DNA of 32,972 bases from a virus. The notes beneath the pieces were generated by a model that was not told where the DNA came from, made no database searches, and saw only the letters and a list, made by a program, of their open reading frames with translations. The stretch's first letter is position 1, and each line of letters opens with the position of its first letter. The stretch is from IMG/VR virus record IMGVR_UViG_3300038701_001854, positions 1 to 32,972 of that record. One strand, written 5' to 3'. A program made the translations under genes and the position numbers. Below are positions 17,124 through 24,548 of this stretch, one piece after another.

Positions 17124-17403
17124 CCTTGAGTTAGACCTTCGCACTGTCTGCGATACACTTTACGCTAAAAAGGGGCTTGTATTAACCCCGGCTGATAAAC
17201 CTATGATCTTAGCTCGTGTTGAAGATGGCATGAAAGCCCGTTCAGGTTGGCGTCTATGCGATATTAGAGTTGATATGGATGATGACAAGGAACGGGTAAC
17301 GATACGCGTTCAGAACGGCTTAAAAACGGCAGAGACAACGCTTTGTTGGGAAACTGCAAATGGGTATTGGGTTCGCGTCGATACAGACGGAGATGGTAAG
17401 TAG
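17116..17403 (+). CDS. Small unknown protein of the lysis module
   Basis: A 95-residue acidic protein with AGGAG before its ATG, overlapping the previous gene by 8 bases. It reads as an alpha/beta domain (helix 5-40, strands DIRVDMDDDKERVTIRVQNG and TLCWETANGYWVRVDTDGDG). No membrane segment. No family recognised. Confidence 0.7.
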   Translation: MNDLELDLRTVCDTLYAKKGLVLTPADKPMILARVEDGMKARSGWRLCDIRVDMDDDKERVTIRVQNGLKTAETTLCWETANGYWVRVDTDGDGK

Positions 17404-17656
17404 CTTGGTGTCCCCGCTTGCACCTACATAAACCAAAAGCGACGCTAAAGGGTTCCGTCATAGGCGGTAGTGGCGGAGATTGTCTCAAGTATTAGACCAC
17501 TGAGAGCCAATCCCCGCTTTATATCAAACTTGGCATTTCCACAACCTGTTTCGCCCGCTTCGTTACTGTAGAATATTAAGGCTCTAGTGCGGTCTAACGA
17601 GCACTGCCAAGCCCCATCCCTATACCCCAAACACCCTGAAAAGGCAAGGAGTTCTT
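17404..17656. other. 253-base gap before the endolysin gene
   Basis: No convincing plus-strand gene. The reverse strand is open from 17651 to 17445 and begins with a stretch reading LLAFSGC, like a lipoprotein signal end, but a stop sits just before it and no ATG exists; a TTG at 17630 would give 61 residues. TAGAAT near 17570 resembles a -10 box but lacks a clear -35. Confidence 0.4.
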
Positions 17657-18202
17657 ATGACTATTCCTGCGCAATTTAAACACATTGAAAGCCCTGATGC
17701 ACCTCGCATGGTGCGGGAAGCTGTCAAAACATTTGGCGTCAAAGAATATCCCGGATCACGAGATAATCCCCGCATTCTGTCATGGGCGCGTGAAGTTGGA
17801 AAATCTGGCTCATGGTACAACCGGGACAGCATTCCGTGGTGCGGATTATGGATGGCTGTTATTGCGCAACGGGCGAATAAGACGGTTGTCCATGAATACC
17901 TACGCGCTCAGGCATGGCTTAAGTTTGGAAGGCGTCGTAATGGCCCTGCTTTATTGGGTGACGTTCTGGTTTTTGAGCGTGGCCGGCCTGGTTCTGGCAA
18001 GGGTCATGTTGGCCTGTATGTCGGAGAGACAGAGCATTATTATTACGTGCTTGGCGGCAACCAAGAGGACAGCGTTATGGTGTCTCGCCTTGAAAAGAGG
18101 CGCCTTTTGCAGGCCCGGTATGAGTACCGAATAGGACAGCCGCGAAGCGCCAAGCGTATCAGGATGGGTGTGTATGGGGGCTTAACGGAGAATGAAGCGT
18201 GA
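17657..18202 (+). CDS. Endolysin, TIGR02594/CHAP-like peptidase
   Basis: A 181-residue cell wall hydrolase. The order VKEYPGSRDNPRILSWAREV, then SIPWCGLWMAV with the likely nucleophile Cys62, then GDVLVF, GKGHVGLYVGE with His117, and VLGGNQ (Asn135) follows the TIGR02594 family of NlpC/P60-CHAP-like proteins. There is no signal peptide, so it needs a holin to reach the wall. Ribosome-binding AAGGAG lies before the ATG. It overlaps the spanin gene by GTGA. Confidence 0.88.
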   Translation: MTIPAQFKHIESPDAPRMVREAVKTFGVKEYPGSRDNPRILSWAREVGKSGSWYNRDSIPWCGLWMAVIAQRANKTVVHEYLRAQAWLKFGRRRNGPALLGDVLVFERGRPGSGKGHVGLYVGETEHYYYVLGGNQEDSVMVSRLEKRRLLQARYEYRIGQPRSAKRIRMGVYGGLTENEA

Positions 18203-18648
18203 TTGACAAGCTGTTCAATATAAAAGGCCTTGTAGGTACACTGGCGGCAGGGGCGCTTTTAGGATTTGGCGGGGGCAGTTGGTTTTCAGGGGCCGTGCAA
18301 GCCAAGAAGGACCTTAAAACCACACAGGCGGCGCTTACAGCCGAGCAGGAGGCAAGAAAGCGTCAAGTTGAGCTAACCAATGACGAAGTTGAACGGGCAA
18401 ACCGTTTGTCGCTTGATCTGCAAGACACACGCCAAGCCCTAAATGACGCTATACAGGCAAATGCGGTTATCGCGGCCTCCCGCGCGGCCACACACACGAA
18501 AACTATTCTTGAAGGAGAGAAAATTGGAACAGAGCTTGAAGGTAATTACGCTTGGATTCGTTACGCTATTCCTGATGAGTTGCGCCTCTACGCGAACGGT
18601 GACGACACAGGCGGCGTCTTGCCCCCCTCCGAAAAAGTTGGTTATTGA
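18199..18648 (+). CDS. Inner-membrane spanin (Rz-like)
   Basis: A 149-residue protein with an N-terminal membrane anchor (about residues 9-31) followed by a long periplasmic coiled coil (KKDLKTTQAALTAEQEARKR onward). This is the i-spanin layout: it pairs with an outer-membrane lipoprotein to fuse the two membranes after wall degradation. The start is GTG at 18199 overlapping the endolysin stop, with GGAG at 18187. The o-spanin starts inside this gene in the +1 frame. Confidence 0.8.
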   Translation: MIDKLFNIKGLVGTLAAGALLGFGGGSWFSGAVQAKKDLKTTQAALTAEQEARKRQVELTNDEVERANRLSLDLQDTRQALNDAIQANAVIAASRAATHTKTILEGEKIGTELEGNYAWIRYAIPDELRLYANGDDTGGVLPPSEKVGY

Positions 18649-18913
18649 TGAATTACAGCCCGGGCTGTTTCCTCACGCGCCAGTCATAGCCACACTGCCA
18701 CCTGGCGCTGATGTTGTTTATGCGGTTTCAGTCATCCGCGCGAGCCGTGATCTGACCGAACAGCACAACAACGCGAAGGACAAAAACATTGTGGCTGCTA
18801 ACAAGCATATTAAGGATACAGAGTTAGCTTATAATGCGTATCTTGAAGAAAGAGCAGTTAATTGCCCAAAGGACGAACCCGAAGAGCCTAAGAAGCGGGG
18901 GTGGTTGTTTTAA
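18524..18913 (+). CDS. Outer-membrane spanin lipoprotein (Rz1-like)
   Basis: A 129-residue product beginning at TTG 18524, with AGGAG 6 bases upstream. The N-terminus is a lipoprotein signal (VITLGFVTLFLMSC) with the lipidated Cys20. Mature residues include a Pro-rich stretch (SCPPPKK) and then a helical region. It begins inside the i-spanin gene in another frame and extends 265 bases past it, an overlapped arrangement. Rz1-type proteins are usually shorter. The TTG is preferred to the in-frame ATG at 18443 because of the signal peptide. Confidence 0.8.
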   Translation: MEQSLKVITLGFVTLFLMSCASTRTVTTQAASCPPPKKLVIDELQPGLFPHAPVIATLPPGADVVYAVSVIRASRDLTEQHNNAKDKNIVAANKHIKDTELAYNAYLEERAVNCPKDEPEEPKKRGWLF

Positions 18914-18978
18914 GGGGTAAACGAGAAAGTTTGAACGTCACCGTTGTCAAAAATCAGCTTGTAGAATCCTGGCTTCAT
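18910..18978 (-). CDS. Possible 22-residue peptide gene at the operon end
   Basis: ATG at 18978 preceded by AGAGGA at good spacing, ending at TAA (18910-18912) that overlaps the spanin gene's stop region on the other strand. It encodes the beta-like MKPGFYKLIFDNGDVQTF and a few more residues. The frame is open upstream to an ATG at 19038, giving 42 residues without a ribosome-binding site. It could be real and short, or chance. Confidence 0.3.
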   Translation of the reverse strand: MKPGFYKLIFDNGDVQTFSFTP

Positions 18979-19024
18979 TGAAACGTCCTCTTGTACAGGT
19001 AATCCGAATAAACTGATAGCTAGG

Positions 19025-19183
19025 CTACCCGCCCTCATTGAGATTGCGCCAAGCCTCTTCGATATCTTTACTTATATCAGTCATTGGGGCTTCCTCTCTG
19101 CATATATAGCGATCAATAACGTAGGGGCAGTTTATTCCATGAGGGCAACTCGCGTCACGTTTTGGGCAAACTCTAACTGCCAT
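19025..19183 (-). CDS. 52-residue four-cysteine protein, zinc-finger candidate
   Basis: ATG at 19183 (TGATG with the upstream gene's stop) follows a near-perfect AGGAGGTG site and runs to TAG at 19025-19027. The product holds Cys6, Cys13, Cys19 and Cys28 in CPKRDASCPHG and NCPYVIDRYIC, a spacing that could bind one zinc ion, followed by an acidic helix. The strong site makes it a confident gene; the metal binding is inferred. Confidence 0.7.
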   Translation of the reverse strand: MAVRVCPKRDASCPHGINCPYVIDRYICREEAPMTDISKDIEEAWRNLNEGG

Positions 19184-19521
19184 CACACCTCCTCCGCCCT
19201 TGCCCGTAGACAGGATGTGACTATGGCTAGGGGGAGGGTTTGGGCTACTCCACTCATGCTAGAGGCAGACCAGGTCATACCATTTTCATTCCGTCCGCAA
19301 ATTTCTGCCTTCCACTCCTCGCCTTTTGTGTAAGCGAAGCCCTGAATGTCTAACCGCAATCCCTCTGGAACCAGTGTAAGGGCTGCGTCTACTGATGAAG
19401 TGAACTTCCCCTTAAAGTGCTCCGTGTCAAAACCTAGAGCCTTGCTAATGCTTAAGTCAGTCTCCAGACAAGGCCCATCTAGCCCTTCTACATGTGTTGC
19501 TAGGTCTGTGAGGGAGGTCAT
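19183..19521 (-). CDS. Conserved phage protein of unknown function
   Basis: A 112-residue protein. The order DLATHVEGLDGPCLETDLSI, SSVDAALTLVPEGL, then AQTLPLAIVTSCLRARAE matches an unnamed family I have seen often in phages of alphaproteobacteria. It has an N-terminal helix, a central beta segment and a C-terminal helix. Its start overlaps the previous stop by ATGA. Role unknown. Confidence 0.8.
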   Translation of the reverse strand: MTSLTDLATHVEGLDGPCLETDLSISKALGFDTEHFKGKFTSSVDAALTLVPEGLRLDIQGFAYTKGEEWKAEICGRNENGMTWSASSMSGVAQTLPLAIVTSCLRARAEEV

Positions 19522-19781
19522 GCTGTTTCGCCCCTTAGAAGCCCTTCTTCGTCGTTACAGGCAGCGCCGCAACCGCCATCAAAAGGGCCGTCAATGGTTG
19601 CTAAAATTAACGCGCCTTTTCGGTCATCATCATGAATCCGAATACTGCCCGAACCTGTTCCGCCAAATATTGTGACTCCTAACTTACCCGCCATTTTAGC
19701 ATACCGGCTTATACCACGAGCTATTATATCAACTTCGTCAGCAGCTATTCCTGCTGCTTCACATTCTTCAGCATTAATCAT
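19518..19781 (-). CDS. Small unknown early protein
   Basis: An 87-residue acidic protein beginning MINAEECEAAGI, with a strong AGGAGAG site about 8 bases upstream of the ATG. A helical N-terminus (VDIIARGISRYAKMAGKLGV) precedes a Gly-rich strand region (TIFGGTGSGSIRIHDDD) and a Cys pair (GGCGAACND). It is part of the promoter-distal end of the leftward operon. Confidence 0.72.
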   Translation of the reverse strand: MINAEECEAAGIAADEVDIIARGISRYAKMAGKLGVTIFGGTGSGSIRIHDDDRKGALILATIDGPFDGGCGAACNDEEGLLRGETA

Positions 19782-19997
19782 TTACTCTCTCCTGTTGGGG
19801 TGGCGTCGGATATGCTGGCGTTTTTGCAGTTTAGCTTCAGCACGTTCGCGCGCTCTGCGCATTTGGCGAGTTTCTTTAACTTCAGTTTCTTTGGGTTTAG
19901 AAACTTCTTCATCTGGAGTTGGATCTGATGTTGCTGGAGTTGCCAAGGCAAGCATAGCTGTCGATAGGTGTAAATGGCATGTAAGAATTGTTTTCAT
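19782..19997 (-). CDS. Small protein with signal-like N-terminus and basic tail
   Basis: A 71-residue protein from the ATG at 19997, chosen over the ATG at 20015 because GAGGAGAG lies about 6 bases before it. The N-terminus (MKTILTCHLHLSTAMLALATP) resembles a weak signal peptide. The rest is acidic then very basic (RQMRRARERAEAKLQKRQHI). Function unknown; the basic half could bind nucleic acid. Confidence 0.55.
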   Translation of the reverse strand: MKTILTCHLHLSTAMLALATPATSDPTPDEEVSKPKETEVKETRQMRRARERAEAKLQKRQHIRRHPNRRE

Positions 19998-20015
19998 CCT
20001 ACTCTCCTCTGTCAT

Positions 20016-20195
20016 GTGTGGGGGTTGGGCCGCTTGCTAGATTCACAACGCCAGAAAAGCGTGTGTTTTCAATAAAGGGTAAACGGTTGCTAGATTCAGT
20101 TTCCGTGAATAAAAACAATCGAGTTAGCGTTCTGCAGGGTCTGCCAATCATATTGATTTTATTAGCAAAATTAAGCACAAATATCAATGCTAGAT
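20016..20195. repeat. attP candidate region with three direct repeats
   Basis: The gap directly after the integrase gene carries TGCTAGATTCA three times, at 20035-20045, 20088-20098 and 20188-20198. The first two also share a preceding T. The third overlaps the integrase stop codon. Start-to-start spacing is 53 and 100 bases. Repeats beside a tyrosine integrase gene are typical of arm-type integrase or excisionase sites, so attP probably lies here. The core crossover sequence cannot be identified without the host junction. Confidence 0.55.
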
Positions 20196-21206
20196 TCAAT
20201 CCAGCTTGGATAGGGCGCTGTCCGCTAAGGTCTTTCGATTGGCCTCTGCTGTATAGCGTGTCACTTCTGATAGTGTCAAATGCCCCGTAACGGCGGCAAT
20301 CTCTTGCGGCGTGGCTCCTGCCTCTGATAAATGAGCGGCAAGTGCTCGGCGCAATCCGTGAGCGCTTAAACCCGTCAATCCGGCCTCCCTTACCCGCTTC
20401 ACAAACCAATGCTGGAATGATTTTACTGAGCCGAATGGTGTTCCGTGCTGTGTTATCAACCATGTGTCACGCTCCGGCAATTCTGCAGCAAGGCTCGAGT
20501 GAATGGGAAGGCTGACTTTAGTTCCCGTCTTTTTCTGGTGAATGACAATCCTGTCACCCTCAATACTGTGTTTGCCCATGTTCCAAACATCAGATCCGCG
20601 TTGCCCTGTGTAATAGAGGAGTAAGAGCGCCAAACGTGCGACAGAGCCTCTTTCATGGTGTTTGAGGTATTGCGCGATATTGTCACGGCTCCACGTCTTA
20701 TAGGACGTTGTTTTGACCTTAGCGCGAGGTATGCCCTTGGCGACGTTCTTGACAATAATTCCGTGATTGACGCTTTCCTGCAAAACAAGCCGGAATAGCG
20801 AAAGCGTCCTGTTGCGTTCGGAGGGGGAGGGCTCTTTTGATAGAATGCCCATAAGGTCTTGCTGTTGAAGAGTGCCAATGGAAAATTGACCGTATGTCTT
20901 GGCAATGATTGATAGCCGGCGCTTGTAATTTCGCTGTGAGGAGGCACTAAGCCCTTTGTAAGAGTCGCTCTCATAATACAGGTCAATCGCCCTATCCAAA
21001 CTAGAAAGCGGCTGTGCGCGTGTCTTAGGCGGCGCTGTGAGGGCTTCAGTGTATTGTGTGATGAAGTCAGGGTGTCCCGGTTCTGGTAAATACCTGGAAG
21101 GATAGCCGCGACGGTTAAAGCGCCAGCGTAGTTTTCCTCTGTTATCAATAAATGATGTGACATATTTATAGCCGGATTGCCTCCGACCAGTCTGTTTTCG
21201 CTCCAT
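20196..21206 (-). CDS. int: Tyrosine recombinase integrase
   Basis: A 336-residue site-specific recombinase that inserts and excises the phage genome. The C-terminal catalytic domain shows Arg203 (TGQRGSD), Lys near 226 (QKKTGTK), His283 and Arg286 (SAHGLRRA), His309 (VTGHLT) and the nucleophile Tyr318 (VTRYTAEA), the full R-K-H-R-H-Y set. The basic N-terminus (RKQTGRRQSGYKYVTSF) may bind arm sites. I prefer the ATG at 21206 to the in-frame TTG at 21212. It overlaps the preceding gene by about 41 bases and is followed by the repeat-bearing gap. Confidence 0.95.
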   Translation of the reverse strand: MERKQTGRRQSGYKYVTSFIDNRGKLRWRFNRRGYPSRYLPEPGHPDFITQYTEALTAPPKTRAQPLSSLDRAIDLYYESDSYKGLSASSQRNYKRRLSIIAKTYGQFSIGTLQQQDLMGILSKEPSPSERNRTLSLFRLVLQESVNHGIIVKNVAKGIPRAKVKTTSYKTWSRDNIAQYLKHHERGSVARLALLLLYYTGQRGSDVWNMGKHSIEGDRIVIHQKKTGTKVSLPIHSSLAAELPERDTWLITQHGTPFGSVKSFQHWFVKRVREAGLTGLSAHGLRRALAAHLSEAGATPQEIAAVTGHLTLSEVTRYTAEANRKTLADSALSKLD

Positions 21207-21387
21207 CCGCAAGCGTATGCCCTAAAGAATCGGATTTGACAAATACCCTGTGGTTTACCGTGTCGATCACAATACGCGCAGGGTCTATGCCAGCGTCAAC
21301 AAAAGCTTGAAACGCTTCACTCACTGGAATGCGAGCAGGTCGCCGCTTTGGCTTAACAGGTGATATGTCTGTGGGGTGTGCTGTCAT
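21166..21387 (-). CDS. Small basic protein next to integrase, excisionase position
   Basis: A 73-residue protein starting MTAHPTDISPVKPKRRPAR, with a basic N-terminus followed by an alpha/beta part (SEAFQAFVDAGIDPARIVID). The in-frame ORF continues upstream, but that part overlaps the neighbouring membrane gene and reads as a shadow. The gene overlaps the integrase start, as excisionase genes often do. The HTH of a typical Xis is not clear, so this is only a positional hint. Confidence 0.55.
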   Translation of the reverse strand: MTAHPTDISPVKPKRRPARIPVSEAFQAFVDAGIDPARIVIDTVNHRVFVKSDSLGHTLADGAKTDWSEAIRL

Positions 21388-21391
21388 GGGG

Positions 21392-21646
21392 TTAGTCAAA
21401 TAAAGCGGCGGTTGCTGCGAATACGCCCGTTGCCACTGCTGACACAACGCTGACAAGCCTAATAAACCAGTAAATTTCAGAGTGAAGGCTAAAAGGCGAT
21501 GACCACATAACAACAGAAACAGACAAAACCCCTACTACGAATATTCTGAATAAAACAAAAAGGCCATTTCTTATTGCCATCAAACCCGCTTTATAGACCT
21601 TCTCGGTTATCCCAATATTAGCGGCCAATTCCTCAAAAATAGACAT
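21392..21646 (-). CDS. Small two-helix membrane protein
   Basis: An 84-residue protein. Residues 1-25 are soluble and helical (EELAANIGITEKVYKAG), followed by hydrophobic segments at about 28-50 (GLFVLFRIFVVGVLSVSVVM) and 60-82 (FIRLVSVVSAVATGVFAATA). It lies in the early leftward operon beside the integrase. Early phage membrane proteins can exclude other phages or alter host physiology; no specific role is visible. Confidence 0.65.
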   Translation of the reverse strand: MSIFEELAANIGITEKVYKAGLMAIRNGLFVLFRIFVVGVLSVSVVMWSSPFSLHSEIYWFIRLVSVVSAVATGVFAATAALFD

Positions 21647-21656
21647 ATCCTATCTC

Positions 21657-21965
21657 CTATTCCTTGAGGGTTTTGTGGGCGTTCATTTCAATATCGACCA
21701 CCCGGTCTAAATGCTCTTCTGTAAGTATTGTATTTTGAGGTGTCATTCCTGCAAACACGCCTCCTTTTTGTATCGTCAGGACATCTTTTGATCGCAAGTG
21801 CCGGTACCGTGCCGCGTCTCTTTCCAACTCCGCAATCCGCGCATCCTTTTCACGTAGGGCGGTGATGGCTTCAAATATATCTTCAGCAAAGGATTCGCCG
21901 ACAGCCTCTAAGGCCATACCGTAGCGCACCTTCAATTTATCTATAAGGTCTTTAGCGGGGGTCAT
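21657..21965 (-). CDS. Coiled-coil early protein, unknown
   Basis: A 102-residue acidic helical protein. Residues 20-55 (EAVGESFAEDIFEAITALRE, KDARIAELERDAARYRHLRS) look like a coiled coil of a kind common in small phage early proteins. Its start overlaps the NinB stop (ATGA). No enzymatic motif. Confidence 0.72.
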   Translation of the reverse strand: MTPAKDLIDKLKVRYGMALEAVGESFAEDIFEAITALREKDARIAELERDAARYRHLRSKDVLTIQKGGVFAGMTPQNTILTEEHLDRVVDIEMNAHKTLKE

Positions 21966-22483
21966 GCTACATTCCTTTTACTGGTTTTATTTGTGCCTTC
22001 GGGGTACGTGTCCGAGGAGCCCGGTTCACTCCATTGAATGCCGTGCTCAGCCCCAAACGAATAAATATAATCAATCAGATCCACCATCTCACTGACCTTA
22101 AGCCGTGAGGAACGATACCCGACCGGGAATGGCTCTCCATTGATATCCAAGAGATACCCGACTTCATGACCCTTTGCGCGCATCATGACAGCTTTCCATT
22201 GCTCAGGCGTGTAGCTTCTCCCTAACGGCTTTTGAACTGACAGGTCTGTAAGCATAGGCCACATCTTGTCGTTTTGCTCTTTCGTTCGGTTCGGCTTCGT
22301 GATTTTCATTCTCCAGCCAGCCGCTAACTTACTGATAAATTCAAGCACCCTACCGCGTGTGTTTTCTGTCACGACCATACGACGCTCAAACGTCACAACA
22401 TGCTTGTCAGGCGCGCTTAGAACAGCGTTACGGGCAATATCACGCGACCACTGACTCTCTGTTATGGGAAAGGCGTGAGGCAT
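21962..22483 (-). CDS. ninB: NinB-like recombination protein
   Basis: A 173-residue protein. The segment WRMKITKPNRTKEQNDKMWP, followed by WKAVMMRAKGHEV and YRSSRLKVSEMVDLIDYIYS, follows the lambda NinB (Orf) family, which binds SSB-coated single-stranded DNA and helps load recombinases. It sits near SSB and ERF, the partners expected for such a mediator. The C-terminal 20 residues (SSDTYPEGTNKTSKRN) are polar and probably disordered. Confidence 0.8.
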   Translation of the reverse strand: MPHAFPITESQWSRDIARNAVLSAPDKHVVTFERRMVVTENTRGRVLEFISKLAAGWRMKITKPNRTKEQNDKMWPMLTDLSVQKPLGRSYTPEQWKAVMMRAKGHEVGYLLDINGEPFPVGYRSSRLKVSEMVDLIDYIYSFGAEHGIQWSEPGSSDTYPEGTNKTSKRNVA

Positions 22484-22681
22484 CTATTCTATTGCGTCTT
22501 TAGGTGTGTACTGATGCCCGAAAATGAACGGGCCTAAATGAAGTGATTTTACGTGATTCAATTCGTCAATAACGAAACTTTCCCATGAAAAGCCCCAATG
22601 CCAACCAATATTTACTTGAGAAAAAGTGCGGTAGGTGTCCCGCCAGATTTGAATGCCGTACTTGTAAGGTGTGATATTCAT
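22484..22681 (-). CDS. Small unknown early protein
   Basis: A 65-residue aromatic-rich protein (YKYGIQIWRDTYRTFSQVNI, then HWGFSWESFVIDEL) with GAGG before the ATG at 22681. It lies 8 bases after the ssb stop and ends directly before the NinB gene. It may be a small alpha/beta protein. Not recognised. Confidence 0.65.
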   Translation of the reverse strand: MNITPYKYGIQIWRDTYRTFSQVNIGWHWGFSWESFVIDELNHVKSLHLGPFIFGHQYTPKDAIE

Positions 22682-22689
22682 GACAGCCT

Positions 22690-23121
22690 CTAAAACGGAA
22701 ATTCTGAATCGTCGAAGCCCTCACGCGGATCCTCTTGCCTTGGTTCATTACGTGAATTGTTAGAGGGCTGGCGACTGTCGAGTAGAACCAACTCACCACG
22801 ATAGCGCTGTAGAACAATCTCTGTCGTGTAGCGGTCATTCCCATCCCGATCTTGCCAATTACGAGTTTGCAACTGGCCTTCAATGTAAAGCTTTGCACCT
22901 TTATCAATGTAATTTTCAACAACCTTGATTAGGTTCTCGTTGTAAATTGCAATATTGTGCCATTCGGTCTTATCGCGCTTTTCGCCAGACTGTTTATCTC
23001 GCCATGTTTCAGATGTGGCTAAGGAGAAGTTGCACACCTTCCCGCCATTATTGAACGTGCGGGTTTCTGGTTCTTTCCCCACGTTTCCTACAAGAATTAC
23101 CTTATTTACCGATCCAGCCAT
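22690..23121 (-). CDS. ssb: Single-stranded DNA-binding protein
   Basis: A 143-residue SSB. The OB fold begins MAGSVNKVILVGNVGKEPET and includes FSLATSETWRDK, KTEWHNIAIYNENL, YIDKGAKLYIEGQLQTRNWQ and TTEIVLQRYRGELVLLD. A disordered linker follows and the tail ends DDSEFPF, the acidic tip that recruits partner proteins. It lies between the upstream coiled-coil gene and NinB. The start codon overlaps the upstream stop within a conserved junction (GAGGTCGCATAATG). Confidence 0.97.
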   Translation of the reverse strand: MAGSVNKVILVGNVGKEPETRTFNNGGKVCNFSLATSETWRDKQSGEKRDKTEWHNIAIYNENLIKVVENYIDKGAKLYIEGQLQTRNWQDRDGNDRYTTEIVLQRYRGELVLLDSRQPSNNSRNEPRQEDPREGFDDSEFPF

Positions 23122-23813
23122 TATGCGACCTCTTTTCTTTCTTTGAATGCGACACCTGGTATTTTTTCAGACTTGGTTTTATCTGAGCGCATAACTTGCT
23201 CAGCTAAGTTCACGATCAGGTCAGTCATTTTTGGGTGGTCAGCAAAATATATTGCAGCCATTTTTACATCGATGACCTCCGCATCCCAATATGATCGCAA
23301 CGAAGCTGTGCGAGCGGCACCTGTTGCGGAGCCTACACGCTTTGCGTTTTCTGCTTTTGCGACTGCAAGTTTTAAATCGGACTCAGCCACCTTAGAACGC
23401 TCTTCAGCAAAATCCCCAAACGCACTATCATCTTTAAGTAACTCAGCTTCGCGAGCCTTACGTTTCGCTTCTTCACGCGCCCTACGCTCCTCCTCAGCAG
23501 CAATACGCGCTTGCTCTCGTAGGTACGGCGTGAGGATGGCTTTAGCGCTATTTACACAGTCGCTAATTGCTGTTGTTATAGACTTGAAGCGACTGTCAAC
23601 ATCGCGTCCGCCATCAAGAAATGGCTGCTTAATGGCCTTTCTGTCTGCATCAGCAGATTTTGACAACTTACGGGCCTTACTCATAAAGTCATTAATTCGC
23701 GCCGCAATAGTTTCATTTACGTCTACGCCAGAGAACTGCAAAAGCTCCTCTTGTAACGCCTCCAAGTCTACATTGTACTCAGCGGCGTCTCTTGGGCCAT
23801 TATTGCTAATCAT
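23121..23813 (-). CDS. Coiled-coil protein between ERF and SSB
   Basis: A 230-residue helical protein. The middle is a charged coiled coil (about 105-155; REQARIAAEEERRAREEAKR), followed by TGAARTASLRSYWDAEVID and a C-terminal domain ending VAFKERKEVA. This layout is common for a protein encoded next to ERF recombinases in alphaproteobacterial phages; its role is probably in recombination but is not established. It overlaps the ERF gene by ATGA and the ssb gene by TAATG. Confidence 0.75.
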   Translation of the reverse strand: MISNNGPRDAAEYNVDLEALQEELLQFSGVDVNETIAARINDFMSKARKLSKSADADRKAIKQPFLDGGRDVDSRFKSITTAISDCVNSAKAILTPYLREQARIAAEEERRAREEAKRKAREAELLKDDSAFGDFAEERSKVAESDLKLAVAKAENAKRVGSATGAARTASLRSYWDAEVIDVKMAAIYFADHPKMTDLIVNLAEQVMRSDKTKSEKIPGVAFKERKEVA

Positions 23814-24538
23814 GCTGCTTCTCCTGTGATAGCGTTTAGAGCAGCGATTTTCGCATCAGCTCCACGCTGTTTAATGCTGTCCTGCCAATCAGCTGGCAGT
23901 TCTTTGATTTTGTGCTTAAAGTCACCGCTTTCCGCGAGAATTGTAAGGGCGTCTAAGTCTTTGTCACACGCATCGATTTCTTGCTGTAATTCGGTGTAGA
24001 GTGCGCGCGTTGCAGGGTTTTTACTTGCGCCAGCCTTGGCGGGTATCCGACCTCCGTCACTCACAACACCGTCATCTGTGCTTTGAAAGTCAGGATCGTC
24101 CTTGTCACCTGTTGGAATTTGAAACAGCGCCCTCATATACTGCTTTAAGGCATAGCTTTGAGCCCCGCCTGAAGCCTGAGCACCAGAACGCATGACCTCA
24201 ACGGACTTCCTAACGGGTGGCATGGACTGGCCGCTTGTATGGTAAAGCGTTATTTCAAAAATAAACCGCAGCCATGAACTTTCACCATACTTACTCTTTT
24301 TCGTAAATTCCTGTATTTCAACCTCTTGCGGGGGAGGAATAATCAAACCGTTTTCGGCGCATATCGAGTTAGATACTTCGAGAAAGTCATCTATAGACGC
24401 AAAGTCGTATTTATCGTGCTTGTTTTCATTGGTTTTAGCTATCTTCTTAACTGCCTTCATTGCAGCGTTTATTGCAGGTAAAATCTTGTCGAGACGCACA
24501 AAAGGCACATCACTTTCTTTCTTTATTACTTGTGTCAC
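23810..24538 (-). CDS. erf: ERF-family single-strand annealing recombinase
   Basis: A 242-residue protein. The N-terminal ERF domain is visible in VRLDKILPAINAAMKAVKKI, DKYDFASIDDFLEVSNSICA, and WLRFIFEITLYHTSGQSMPP, followed by GGAQSYALKQYMRALFQIPT, the conserved ERF ending. ERF proteins anneal complementary single strands for phage recombination and circularisation. The start is GTG at 24538 with GGAG 7 bases upstream. SSB and NinB lie just downstream. Confidence 0.93.
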   Translation of the reverse strand: MTQVIKKESDVPFVRLDKILPAINAAMKAVKKIAKTNENKHDKYDFASIDDFLEVSNSICAENGLIIPPPQEVEIQEFTKKSKYGESSWLRFIFEITLYHTSGQSMPPVRKSVEVMRSGAQASGGAQSYALKQYMRALFQIPTGDKDDPDFQSTDDGVVSDGGRIPAKAGASKNPATRALYTELQQEIDACDKDLDALTILAESGDFKHKIKELPADWQDSIKQRGADAKIAALNAITGEAA

Positions 24539-24548
24539 GTTCTTTCTC

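Noticed and set aside
17685-18134. 149-residue frame within the endolysin gene
   Set aside because: Shifted-frame shadow of a gene with clear catalytic motifs.
20016-20195. tRNA-gene fragment serving as attachment site
   Set aside because: I looked for a tRNA 3' end beside the integrase and saw no acceptor or T-arm pattern.
20456-21163. 235-residue reverse frame within the integrase gene
   Set aside because: An out-of-frame overlap of the integrase, which has a complete catalytic set.
23143-23829. 228-residue plus-strand frame opposite the coiled-coil gene
   Set aside because: Antisense of a Lys/Ala/Glu-rich gene gives Ser/Phe/Ala-rich open frames; the reverse gene has both overlaps and the junction module.
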